Positions 24,037 to 31,937 of a stretch of 46,749 bases of DNA are shown here, one piece after another. This stretch comes from Oscillospiraceae bacterium (lineage in GTDB: Bacteria; Bacillota; Clostridia; Oscillospirales; Oscillospiraceae), in contig WRMH01000020.1 in assembly GCA_009777235.1 (NCBI GenBank), positions 1-46,749 of the forward strand, in the 5' to 3' direction. The notes under the pieces are model-generated. The model was not told the DNA's origin. It searched no databases and saw nothing but the letters and a program-made list of their open reading frames with translations. Positions within the stretch are counted from its first letter, which is position 1. Each line of letters begins with the position of its first letter. The position numbers and the translations under genes are program-made.

Positions 24037-25422
24037 ATGACTACAGTGCACAGAAAAGGATTAAAAATCATGGGGAGCATAGCCATAGCCGCTTTAATGC
24101 TGCTTAGTATGCTCACCACAGCTCTCGCAAAAGATTATTCGGAGGGCTTTGACGCGGACAATCAGGCAAAGGCTTCAATCACAAAAGTCTTCGCCATGCC
24201 GAAAGGCACCACCACACCCGCGGTGACATTCACATTTACTTTCACACCGCTCGGTATGAAGGTGAGCGGAGTTACGGGAACTGATACGACGGGAATTCCG
24301 GCCATCGGACCGAAAACCGTCACATTTACAAGAGGCGAAGAACCCGATGAGAACACCGGGGGCCTGACGTATATAGATGACAAGGACGGCACAAAATACG
24401 TCATAAAAGAAACCGACGACTTCATTGCACATCTTACACCGGCGAGCTTTGCGACAAACGGAGCGGGCATCTATGTCTACCTTGTAGAGGAGACCTATGG
24501 AGGACAAACTATTGTCAGCGCGGATGAAAAAGAGAAAACTTATTACTCATCGGCAAAATACCTCCTGGAGGTTTGGGTAAGCGTGGATGAAGACGGTAAA
24601 CTCTACGTGCAATACGTCAGCCCAATCACCATCAAAGAGTATCTCGATGTCTATTACGAGGGCACCGAGGGCGGCGACAAGATTGACCCCACGCCGGGCG
24701 AATGGAGAACCAAGCCGTATGAAACCCTCAAAGACGGCTTCTCGCAGCTAATCTTTACAAATAAATATTGGAAAACTGACGGCGAAGACCCCGGCAAAAC
24801 CGCTCTTGAGATTATAAAAGAGGTTGACGGTAACGACGGTGAACACGGCAAATATTTTACCTTTAATGTAAAGGTCATTCAACCTGCCGTCATACCGCTT
24901 GACCCTGACAATCCCGTATTTGAAACTTACCGCGCATACGTGGTTGATACTGACGGAACAATCGTAAAAGCCGTAAATAATGAGTATCATAACGGCACGA
25001 TTTCAGGCACGGATGCGCACGGAGATTATTATATCTTCACATCTGATACAACAAAGACGGTGCTTCTAAAGCACAACCAAAAACTCATCTTTGTTGATTT
25101 GCATGTAGGCGCTGACGTGGAAGTGACCGAAACCGGCGACAAGGATTACAAGCCGGCATATAAACACTTCCTCAGCCTCGACACATATCCCGGAACTATC
25201 GGCGCTGCTTGGGGATTTCCGCTAAATCCCGACGATGACGACCCTCACTACCTGCCGGAGGGCACAAACCAAAACGAGGTTACGTTTACAAACACCCGTA
25301 CAGGCGCGACTCCGACGGGAATCAGCGTTGACGACCTTCCATACTTCACACTCATTGGCTTGGGCGCGGCGGGTTTTGTAGGCTTTTTGGCGGTAAAGCT
25401 CCGCAAAGGCAAAGACACATAA
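24037..25422 (+). CDS. Major pilin-like surface protein with PTG sorting signal
   Basis: 461 residues; AAGGAG precedes the ATG. The signal peptide is residues 1-31 (ending TALAK). It has two Spy0128-like/DUF7601 pilin domains. The first covers about 40-250 (ASITKVFAMP ... YLVEETYGG ... LIFTNKYW) and the second about 255-425 (ALEIIKEVDG ... VEVTETGD ... VTFTNTRTG). Each has Lys on the first strand, Glu in the middle and Asn on the last strand, the arrangement of intramolecular isopeptide bonds. The C-terminus is ATPTGI, a 20-residue membrane segment and KLRKGKDT: the same PTGI motif as the large adhesin, not LPXTG. It is likely the polymerised shaft pilin. It has its own box-type promoter inside the operon, so it can be made in excess of the enzymes. 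Confidence 0.87.
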   Translation: MTTVHRKGLKIMGSIAIAALMLLSMLTTALAKDYSEGFDADNQAKASITKVFAMPKGTTTPAVTFTFTFTPLGMKVSGVTGTDTTGIPAIGPKTVTFTRGEEPDENTGGLTYIDDKDGTKYVIKETDDFIAHLTPASFATNGAGIYVYLVEETYGGQTIVSADEKEKTYYSSAKYLLEVWVSVDEDGKLYVQYVSPITIKEYLDVYYEGTEGGDKIDPTPGEWRTKPYETLKDGFSQLIFTNKYWKTDGEDPGKTALEIIKEVDGNDGEHGKYFTFNVKVIQPAVIPLDPDNPVFETYRAYVVDTDGTIVKAVNNEYHNGTISGTDAHGDYYIFTSDTTKTVLLKHNQKLIFVDLHVGADVEVTETGDKDYKPAYKHFLSLDTYPGTIGAAWGFPLNPDDDDPHYLPEGTNQNEVTFTNTRTGATPTGISVDDLPYFTLIGLGAAGFVGFLAVKLRKGKDT

Positions 25423-25431
25423 GCAAGCGGG

Positions 25432-25457
25432 CGTGAGGGCGGATATCCGCCCTCACG
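25432..25457. terminator. Perfect 26-bp palindrome after the main pilin gene
   Basis: CGTGAGGGCGGAT and ATCCGCCCTCACG, directly after the pilin stop. No T run follows, so it is more likely an attenuator or RNA-processing stem that separates abundant pilin mRNA from the downstream genes. Confidence 0.65.
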
Positions 25458-25560
25458 TTAAAATAAAAGGCATAAGCGAACTGTCCAATTGGGGCAATTT
25501 AAAATAAGAACGCTTCTGAAAATGTAAAATACGGCGTTTTTAAGATGAAAGCAGGCAATC

Positions 25561-26322
25561 ATGAACAAAGCAGCGATGAAAAAAAAGTTAATAATATTCA
25601 TAGCCGCGGCGCTTTGGGCAATGATAGGCATCACCGCATCAATCGCAAATGCTGCGGACGGCGAAGTCAATCTGACAGTCAAGCAAATCTATAATATATC
25701 GGATAATGAACATGATGATACCGCCGAGTACATATTCAAAGCGTTAAAAGCAGGCAATCCAATGCCCTTTGCGGCAAACGGGAAAGACGAATTCAGCTTT
25801 ACGATAAAAGGCAGCCAAAGCATAAATATAGGGCCGATCATCTTCACCAATCCGGGCATATACCGATACGAAATATCACTCAAAACAGAAATTGACACGG
25901 CCGTATGGCGCGTTTACCTTATTGAAGTACATGTAGACAGCGAGCTAAACGCTTATGTCATAGTCTATTATGAAAACGGGGCTAAGGCGGATGAGATACT
26001 GTTTATCTACGGCTTTGATCCCACCCCCGCGCCGACCGACCCCACGCCAAACCCGCCGGGCACCCCCGACCCCCACGAAACCCCAGACCCGTACAGGCCG
26101 CCCGTTTCACCCACCCCCGACGGGCATGACATCGAGTACAGACCATATCCGCCGGACACGCCGTCCCCGCCCGGAGGCGACGGGCCAAAGACGGGAGACA
26201 ACAGCAATACATTGCAAAACACTATCTTATTATGCGCGGGCGCGGCGTTGGTTCTTGGGGCAATCATAATCCTCGCGGCGGATAAAAAAGCCAAAAGAAA
26301 GCAAAAAAGGAGAAGACAATGA
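25561..26322 (+). CDS. Small pilin-like protein with GPKTG sorting signal
   Basis: 253 residues. The signal peptide is about 1-30 (SIANAAD). Residues 33-160 form one Spy0128-like domain (VNLTVKQIYN ... IYRYEISLK ... DEILFIYGFDP). The strand that normally ends in F-N carries FIYGF, so the isopeptide Asn seems to be missing. Residues about 163-214 are a Pro-rich wall-spanning region with several Pro-Pro and Thr-Pro steps. The C-terminus is GPKTGDN, a membrane segment and a strongly basic tail, close to the PPKTG type of sorting signal and different from the PTGI of its neighbours. It is likely the basal pilin that anchors the fibre. The ribosome site is weak, and its TGA overlaps the ATG of the next sortase by four bases. 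Confidence 0.82.
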   Translation: MNKAAMKKKLIIFIAAALWAMIGITASIANAADGEVNLTVKQIYNISDNEHDDTAEYIFKALKAGNPMPFAANGKDEFSFTIKGSQSINIGPIIFTNPGIYRYEISLKTEIDTAVWRVYLIEVHVDSELNAYVIVYYENGAKADEILFIYGFDPTPAPTDPTPNPPGTPDPHETPDPYRPPVSPTPDGHDIEYRPYPPDTPSPPGGDGPKTGDNSNTLQNTILLCAGAALVLGAIIILAADKKAKRKQKRRRQ

Positions 26323-27122
26323 GCAAGATACTAGCGGTCATGGCCTTGTTTATCGGCCTTGCCCTCGCGGGATATGCCGGGAAAGGATTGCTTGATACAC
26401 AAAAAATGAACGAACAAGGGCAAAAAGCGTATAGTCAGATAAGAGAGAGCATAAAAAAAAGCTCCTCGGGCGATTTATCCGGCTTTGCCGATTCCGGCAG
26501 CTCAAATGATACGGGCTATCTCACAGACGCCTCGGGCTATGATGTGATTGCGGTACCGGAGCTATTTATTGATTTTGATATGCTCGCGCAAATAAACACA
26601 GACGCGGCGGCATGGCTGTATTCCCCCGGCACGGTGATAGATTATCCCGTTATGAGAGCGGACGATTACAGTTTTTATCTAAATCATCTGCCCGACAAAA
26701 GCGTAAATAAAAATGGGTCGCTGTTTATAGATTATAACAACAGTCCCGATTTTAAAGATTTTTTGACGGTGATATACGGCCATCATATGAAGTCCGGTGA
26801 AATGTTCGGCAGCTTGGTCAAATATAAGGAGCAAGAGTATTTTGACGATCACCCTTTTATGTATCTTTACACAAATGGCAGTAATTACCGCATAGATATT
26901 GCGTATGGCTTTGTGATCTCGGCGCGGGACTGGTCAGATAATGGGTTTATGTATGAGGAAAATTTACCCGCGCTGTTATCATATGCTCAAAAAAACACTA
27001 CGTTTTTTAGTGAAATGGAGGGCGGATATACGCAAAACGAGCGGATAATCGCCCTGTCAACCTGTTCATATGAATATAGCGACGCCCGCTATGTCATCAT
27101 CGGTATTTTGCGGGAAGCATAG
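26319..27122 (+). CDS. Class B sortase
   Basis: 267 residues with an N-terminal membrane anchor (4-21). The catalytic set is His155 in VIYGHHM, Cys249 in ALSTCS and Arg257 in DARYV. The sortase B landmarks WLYSPGTVIDYPVMR and GSLFIDYNNSPDF are present. It has no C-terminal extension, unlike the other sortase of this operon. Translationally coupled to the GPKTG protein, it is likely the housekeeping-type sortase that anchors the basal pilin, while the fusion enzyme handles PTGI proteins (inference from gene pairing). Confidence 0.9.
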   Translation: MSKILAVMALFIGLALAGYAGKGLLDTQKMNEQGQKAYSQIRESIKKSSSGDLSGFADSGSSNDTGYLTDASGYDVIAVPELFIDFDMLAQINTDAAAWLYSPGTVIDYPVMRADDYSFYLNHLPDKSVNKNGSLFIDYNNSPDFKDFLTVIYGHHMKSGEMFGSLVKYKEQEYFDDHPFMYLYTNGSNYRIDIAYGFVISARDWSDNGFMYEENLPALLSYAQKNTTFFSEMEGGYTQNERIIALSTCSYEYSDARYVIIGILREA

Positions 27123-27144
27123 ATACCCCGCCTCTATTCTTTCA

Positions 27145-27246
27145 CGGTCATAAAATCATTCCTCCCCGAACCACTGCGTCATCCGTGCGCAGACGGTTCG
27201 GACGCTCCGCATCCATGCTCCGCTCTCGGAACGATTTTTATGACCG
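27145..27246. repeat. Dispersed palindromic element, family A, copy 2
   Basis: 102 bp, the same length and ends as 765-866. It sits in the convergent gap between the sortase gene and the metallopeptidase gene and may serve as a bidirectional terminator there. Confidence 0.85.
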
Positions 27247-27269
27247 CTTTGCTGTGGATTGCATTATAA

Positions 27270-28382
27270 TCAGCTTATGCAAAAGAGCGCGGCGCATTTA
27301 TCTGAAACAAATTGATACGTCAAATCGCGAATATACAAAACTTTATCGCGCAGCGGCACATTTTCGGGATTGGATAGCCGCGAGCGCATTTTTTCCGAGT
27401 CTTGCACAAGCAGCTCAAATATGGTCGCAATATCCTCATATACATCAGCCATACCGTATGCGCAGGCGAAAACGCCGCCGTGAAGCTCCTCTTTAAACTC
27501 GCTGTTATAGCTGTCGCCGACATATCCGTAAGGCCGGCTTAATTTTGTCATGCCGTCCTCAACACTTCCTCGCCCGTAGGATTCGTTAATGATAAATTGC
27601 ACGCTATGACCCAATTCATGCGCTAAAATTCCGGCGGTAGCCTTGCTTTTTGAAGGATTTTCGTCAAATCGCAGGCAAATGACCAAATCAGACGTCCACC
27701 GGGCGGAGCCTCCGTTGCGATCCCACAGCGGTTCGAGCCGGATTATAAACGAAGAACCGTACTGTTTGTATCGCAAAACCAAATCTCGTATGAAATCTGC
27801 CGAAAAGGCTTTCAGGCAGCGGGTGATTTCTTCTCCGGCTGCGGCTCCGTTTGCTTTGTTAAGGCATCCTTCGGGGTCTTCGATCACAATCGAATATTCG
27901 TCATAAATGCCTGTGATAAATGAATCGGACGCAAACGCTCCCGCGCAGGCGGTGTCGGTATCGGCGGCGGGCGGCGTACCTGCGGCGGCGGTGCTGGCGG
28001 CGACGCCGGTGTTGGGGTTAGCGTTGGAATTAGCGGCGGTGCAGGGCGGCGCCGGCATACCTGATTTAGAAATTTTGGCAGGGATGCTCGAACCCGTACC
28101 GGAAGAGAGCGGCATATAGTAATCTGACGAGGCGCCGCCGTCGGCGGAGACGACCGCACCGTCGGCACTCGCCGAGCTAAAATCACCTCGCGCCGATGTA
28201 CACCCGCCGCCGCCCGCAAGGCTCAGGTCGTCGGGGGCGGTCTCTTCAAAAGCGGCGGCGGCATACGCATACGATGTCTCATGGTAAATGGCGTAAACAT
28301 ACGCGCCAATGCCGCCAAACAAAATAAGAGCCGAAATAACGCAAGCGAGGAAACCAAAAATACCAAACTTTTTAATTTTCAT
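27270..28382 (-). CDS. Membrane-anchored zinc metallopeptidase, HELGH type
   Basis: 370 residues from ATG 28382, chosen for AGGAGA ten bases upstream; longer frames lack a ribosome site. Residues 6-32 form an N-terminal membrane anchor. Residues 45-145 are low-complexity Ala/Gly/Ser/Pro. Residues about 155-365 form the peptidase: HELGH (255-259), with YEDIATIFE (315-323) supplying the likely downstream Glu ligand, as in gluzincin-like and anthrax-lethal-factor-like families. The exact family is not recognised. It converges with the pilus operon, so an extracellular or wall-facing peptidase acting on pilus proteins is conceivable; the Pro-Pro steps of the GPKTG protein are a possible target. 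That is speculation. Confidence 0.75.
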   Translation of the reverse strand: MKIKKFGIFGFLACVISALILFGGIGAYVYAIYHETSYAYAAAAFEETAPDDLSLAGGGGCTSARGDFSSASADGAVVSADGGASSDYYMPLSSGTGSSIPAKISKSGMPAPPCTAANSNANPNTGVAASTAAAGTPPAADTDTACAGAFASDSFITGIYDEYSIVIEDPEGCLNKANGAAAGEEITRCLKAFSADFIRDLVLRYKQYGSSFIIRLEPLWDRNGGSARWTSDLVICLRFDENPSKSKATAGILAHELGHSVQFIINESYGRGSVEDGMTKLSRPYGYVGDSYNSEFKEELHGGVFACAYGMADVYEDIATIFELLVQDSEKMRSRLSNPENVPLRDKVLYIRDLTYQFVSDKCAALFCIS

Positions 28383-28459
28383 CAAAGCAGCTCTCCTATG
28401 GGCATAAAGCCCCGTCCCCTGTACATTTTTGCTACCTGTTTGATTGCGTTTCGTTTCAT
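28382..28459 (-). CDS. Possible 25-codon upstream ORF coupled to the metallopeptidase
   Basis: ATG 28459 begins a short basic peptide (MKRNAIKQVAKMYRGRG...) whose TGA overlaps the metallopeptidase ATG as TGATG. The ribosome site of the peptidase lies inside it. No Shine-Dalgarno precedes the short ORF, and a TATAAT sits just upstream (28475-28470). Translation is unproven. Confidence 0.25.
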   Translation of the reverse strand: MKRNAIKQVAKMYRGRGFMPIGELL

Positions 28460-28609
28460 TTTGTCTTTTATTATAGAGCCATGCTTGATATGGGCTTTTT
28501 GAGAATTTGAGAACCTGAATAACGCCGCCCTTTGCCACTTTGCTGTCAGCAACGTCAAGTAATCTTTACGATTATTAGACTGTAAATCCTTGTGTACTTT
28601 AGTACGTCT

Positions 28610-28638
28610 ATTGTACTCCCCTTTTGCGAGTAAAGCAA
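28610..28638 (-). promoter_or_regulatory. Possible promoter of the metallopeptidase gene
   Basis: On the minus strand TTGCTT (28638-28633), 17-bp spacer, TACAAT (28615-28610). It would give a leader of about 220 nt. A GTACT-TT-AGTAC inverted repeat lies near the predicted start. Confidence 0.45.
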
Positions 28639-28648
28639 GGAAAATGAG

Positions 28649-28673
28649 TATTTTCAGCAATATGCTGAAAATA
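28649..28673. promoter_or_regulatory. 25-bp palindromic operator-like site
   Basis: TATTTTCAGCA and TGCTGAAAATA are perfect 11-bp arms around ATA. The site lies between the divergent metallopeptidase and DivIVA-like promoters. The shape resembles operators of Xre/HTH repressors. No such regulator gene is adjacent. Confidence 0.55.
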
Positions 28674-28683
28674 TAAGTAAATG

Positions 28684-28712
28684 TTGACAATTCAAGGGTT
28701 AAATGGTTAAAT
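28684..28712 (+). promoter_or_regulatory. Promoter of the DivIVA-like gene
   Basis: TTGACA (28684-28689), 17-bp spacer, TTAAAT (28707-28712). The leader to ATG 28799 is about 80 nt. Confidence 0.6.
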
Positions 28713-28798
28713 GAATTGCGAAATGGTGAAATTTACCGTGCTATACATCATATCGGCGGGGTATTTTTTACTTATCGGCGGAAAAACGAGGTGACAAT

Positions 28799-29299
28799 AT
28801 GACAAAATCAGAAGAAACAGACGTTTCGTTCGACACTCAATTTAACGGATATAATAAAAAGCAGGTTGACTTTTATATTGAAAATCTCGCCGAGGAGTAT
28901 GAGAAGCTATACGGTGAGTATAGCGAGCTTTCCGCAAAGCACGAAGCCTTAAAAGCCGAGCTTGCAAAATCAGAGCAAAACGCTTTGGAGCAGTCAAAGG
29001 CAAACGCCGAGGTCATAGCGGCGGCTCTTGCCGACGCGGAGACGATAGCGCAAAAAACCTTAAAAACCGCAACGAAAACCGCCAAAGAGAAAAAGGCCGA
29101 GGCCGAGGCGGAAGCAAAGGAAATTATCAAAGAGGCTTATCTGGAAAAAGCAAAAATGATAGTGCAGGCTGAGGAACTTTTGGAAAAAGCCGAATCGGAA
29201 AATGCTCTCGCGGGCAAGATTCGCAAAGAGATGGACGACGCTCTCAGATCATCGGTGCATAAGCTGCAAAAGATGATGACCGATAGTAACGGTGTTTGA
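28799..29299 (+). CDS. DivIVA-domain coiled-coil protein
   Basis: 166 residues; GAGGTGA lies before the ATG. The N-terminal FDTQFNGYNKKQVDFYIENL matches the DivIVA membrane-binding start (F..--GYD--VD-fl). The rest is a long Ala/Glu/Lys coiled coil (about 30-160). DivIVA proteins mark curved membranes at poles and septa and recruit other factors. It is shorter than cell-division DivIVA, so it may be a paralogue. It lies 64 bases upstream of the MalT/LuxR activator. Confidence 0.8.
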   Translation: MTKSEETDVSFDTQFNGYNKKQVDFYIENLAEEYEKLYGEYSELSAKHEALKAELAKSEQNALEQSKANAEVIAAALADAETIAQKTLKTATKTAKEKKAEAEAEAKEIIKEAYLEKAKMIVQAEELLEKAESENALAGKIRKEMDDALRSSVHKLQKMMTDSNGV

Positions 29300-29327
29300 G
29301 CGGTATGCCCGATTGCCGCCATAGTGG

Positions 29328-29355
29328 AAAACTCTTCAAAAGAAGAGGATGGAGG
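29328..29355 (+). promoter_or_regulatory. Hairpin plus ribosome site leader, copy 3 (LuxR activator)
   Basis: GAAAA, stem CTCTTC, loop AAAA, stem GAAGAG, then GATGGAGG eight bases before ATG 29364. It differs from copy 2 by one loop base. Confidence 0.75.
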
Positions 29356-29363
29356 TTACTTAG

Positions 29364-31937
29364 ATGAAATCTATTTATCATTCCGAAAACAATCACTTTG
29401 CGGATGCGTTGCCGCGCCCTCGGATAGATAAAATTCTCGAAGAGGCGATAAAAGGCAAGCTCTTATATGTGATCGCGGGCACAGGCTACGGAAAAACACA
29501 GGCAGTGCACTCTTTTATTGAAAATCAGACCGATGCCGTTGTCAGATGGATACAGCTCACAGAGGGCGACAACATGGTTTCGCGATACTGGGAAAACCTT
29601 ACCCATGTCATTTCATTTGACAACCCGGATTTGGCAAAAGAGCTTTTAGAATTTGGATTTCCCGATACATCAACGCGGTTTAAGCAATTTGCGAACATTC
29701 TAAAACGCACGGAGCATCGGGCGCTCAAAACATATCTCGTTTTGGACGACTTTCATGTGATCCACAATGAACAAGCTCTCTTATTTGCCGAACGCTGCGC
29801 TCATTTGCATATTCCCGGGGCGTGCGTAATTATAATCTCAAGAAACGAACCCGCCATAAACGCGGTTTCCTTACTCAGCAGAGGTGAAATCAATTATATC
29901 ACCGAGGACGATCTGCGCTTTACGGGCGACGAGATATATGATTTCCTTAACAACCAGGGGATCGCTTTTTCCCGAAAGCATATAGACCGCGTTTCAGACG
30001 CCACCAAGGGTTGGGCGTTTGCTATTTCCTTGTTTTCCTTATCTTTGTCCCGAAATCCAAAAAATCTCGATTTGGCGGCGGAGAGCATGAAGCAAAATAT
30101 TTTTCGCCTGATGGAAACCGAAGCGTTCAACGATTTTCCCGAAAAAACGAAAAAACTCCTCATAAAGTTTTCGATGATCTCCGATCTTCCTCTTTCCATA
30201 TTGGGTGATTTTTCTATCGAGGGCGATTTGTTGCGCGAGGCTCCGCAACTCGCATCCTTTGTGTGGTATGACAGCTTTACGGCTTCTCAGCGGGTTCATC
30301 CGCTGTATTGGGAATTTTTGAAATCAAAGCAAAATTTATTGACCCCCGAGCAAAAGCGCGATACATTCCAAAAGGCCGCAAAATGGTGCGTTGATAATGG
30401 TTTTAACCATGATGCCATGTATTATTTTGCGCAGTTAAACGACTATGAACGCATGACGGAGCTTTTATTTTCCCATCCGTTCAAATTGCCGCATGATGCC
30501 TGCGAGTATTACTTGGATATAATTTTAAACCTTGCGCCGCCAAAAGATAAGGACAGCAATATCAACTATATGATTTTGATTGATTACTTTGTGCCGCTTT
30601 TGCTTATGGGAATGGGGCAATACCAACAGGCTGAGGAAAGAGCTTTGGGCGTGGTGAGCAAATGGAAGGATATAAAGACTCCGCAGGCTATCAAGCTATT
30701 GTCCATGACCTACAGCAACTTGACCTATATTGATATGCACACCTGCACGGCAACGCACCGATACAACGCGCCGATATACATAGAAAAGGCCGTTGAGTAT
30801 TTCAAGCTCAGCTCGCTGCCGCCGTCAAAGACATCCGGGGCTTTTAGGACAGCCGATACCCGTTCGCTTGCCTGTTTGGTGGGAGAGGGGGCCGGTGAAG
30901 GTGATTTTGAGGTGTTTTCAAACGCGGCGAGGCGGACCAACAGCTTTATTGAGAAAACTTATCACAACACGTACTATGGCTATGAAGATTTGGTGGCGTG
31001 CGAACTGGCGTTTTTCAAAAATCTGCCCGATGAGGCGGGGCGCGCCGCTCATACCGCGATATTGAAAGCCCGCGAAAAGAATCAATACAGCATTGAGGCT
31101 ATGGCGTCGCAGTATTTACTGAGATTATCCGTCGCCCGGGGCGATTATCCGCAAGCTAAACAGGTCTTGAAGCAAATGGAATCGCGCCTTGAAAATTTCG
31201 ATTTTTGGAACAGGCATCTGCTTTTTGACCTTTATACGGGATTCTTTTATGCCTCGATAAATCTTCCCGAGCTTGTGCCGTCATGGTTGATTTTGAACGA
31301 AGCGGAAGCGACATCCGGGGTTCGGCTGCCGATTTGGGAGATGGTCGTATGCGCAAAAAGCCATATGGCGGCGGGAAAGTATGCGCAGGCACTGACAGTT
31401 CTCGCGGGCTCATACCCCAGAGTTCCTGTCGAGCGGTATGTTTTTGGCGAGATAACCTTTTCGCTGTTAGCGGCGGCGGCGCGTCTGCAAACCGGAGATA
31501 AAGACGGAGCCGCGCAGGATTTTTACAAAGCGTACTTACTTTCATACGGCGGGGTATTTGAAATGCCGTTTGTTGAGCTTGGAAAGCATATGCGGTATTT
31601 GGCCGCTCTTACGTCCGGCGATGAAAATTGCCCCGTCCCCGAGCAGTGGCTTAACGCAGTCGTCCGCAAGGCGTCTATCCATGCCAAGAAAGCGGCGGTG
31701 CTGACAAAGGCTGTGAAAAGCGAGAAGAAGATTGATGATTCCATTGGTTTATCCGAACGTGAAAAAGAAGTGCTCGGAGATGTGTATCACGGCCTGTCGC
31801 GGGAGGAGATCGCGGTAAACCGCTATCTGTCCGTAAATACCGTCAAGAAAATACTGCAATCTATCTACATCAAATTAGACGCCTCAAACAATGTAGACGC
31901 TATCCGTATCGCTTTGAATAATAATCTCATTGAGTGA
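29364..31937 (+). CDS. MalT-type LuxR-family transcriptional activator (STAND ATPase)
   Basis: 857 residues. The N-terminal NTPase has Walker A VIAGTGYGKT (36-45) and Walker B YLVLDDFH (about 124-131). A winged-helix region and long TPR-like helical repeats (about 330-760) follow. The C-terminal LuxR/GerE helix-turn-helix reads SEREKEVLGDVYHGLSREEI and continues with VNTVKKILQSIYIKL (about 795-850). MalT-type proteins bind an inducer and ATP, oligomerise and activate transcription from sites near -40. It is the best candidate for the protein that reads the ACCCTATAGGGT box in front of the adhesin, pilus operon and pilin genes. Its own leader carries the same hairpin as the pilus operon. Its 3' end overlaps the convergent dihydroorotase gene by 11 bases. 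Confidence 0.9.
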   Translation: MKSIYHSENNHFADALPRPRIDKILEEAIKGKLLYVIAGTGYGKTQAVHSFIENQTDAVVRWIQLTEGDNMVSRYWENLTHVISFDNPDLAKELLEFGFPDTSTRFKQFANILKRTEHRALKTYLVLDDFHVIHNEQALLFAERCAHLHIPGACVIIISRNEPAINAVSLLSRGEINYITEDDLRFTGDEIYDFLNNQGIAFSRKHIDRVSDATKGWAFAISLFSLSLSRNPKNLDLAAESMKQNIFRLMETEAFNDFPEKTKKLLIKFSMISDLPLSILGDFSIEGDLLREAPQLASFVWYDSFTASQRVHPLYWEFLKSKQNLLTPEQKRDTFQKAAKWCVDNGFNHDAMYYFAQLNDYERMTELLFSHPFKLPHDACEYYLDIILNLAPPKDKDSNINYMILIDYFVPLLLMGMGQYQQAEERALGVVSKWKDIKTPQAIKLLSMTYSNLTYIDMHTCTATHRYNAPIYIEKAVEYFKLSSLPPSKTSGAFRTADTRSLACLVGEGAGEGDFEVFSNAARRTNSFIEKTYHNTYYGYEDLVACELAFFKNLPDEAGRAAHTAILKAREKNQYSIEAMASQYLLRLSVARGDYPQAKQVLKQMESRLENFDFWNRHLLFDLYTGFFYASINLPELVPSWLILNEAEATSGVRLPIWEMVVCAKSHMAAGKYAQALTVLAGSYPRVPVERYVFGEITFSLLAAAARLQTGDKDGAAQDFYKAYLLSYGGVFEMPFVELGKHMRYLAALTSGDENCPVPEQWLNAVVRKASIHAKKAAVLTKAVKSEKKIDDSIGLSEREKEVLGDVYHGLSREEIAVNRYLSVNTVKKILQSIYIKLDASNNVDAIRIALNNNLIE

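Noticed and set aside
27185-27496. Plus-strand frame across the second family A repeat
   Set aside because: It is partly repeat and partly antisense to the metallopeptidase.
28460-28690. Upstream part of a 102-codon minus-strand frame before the metallopeptidase
   Set aside because: No ribosome site, and it starts upstream of the likely promoter. Only the last 25 codons were kept as a weak candidate.
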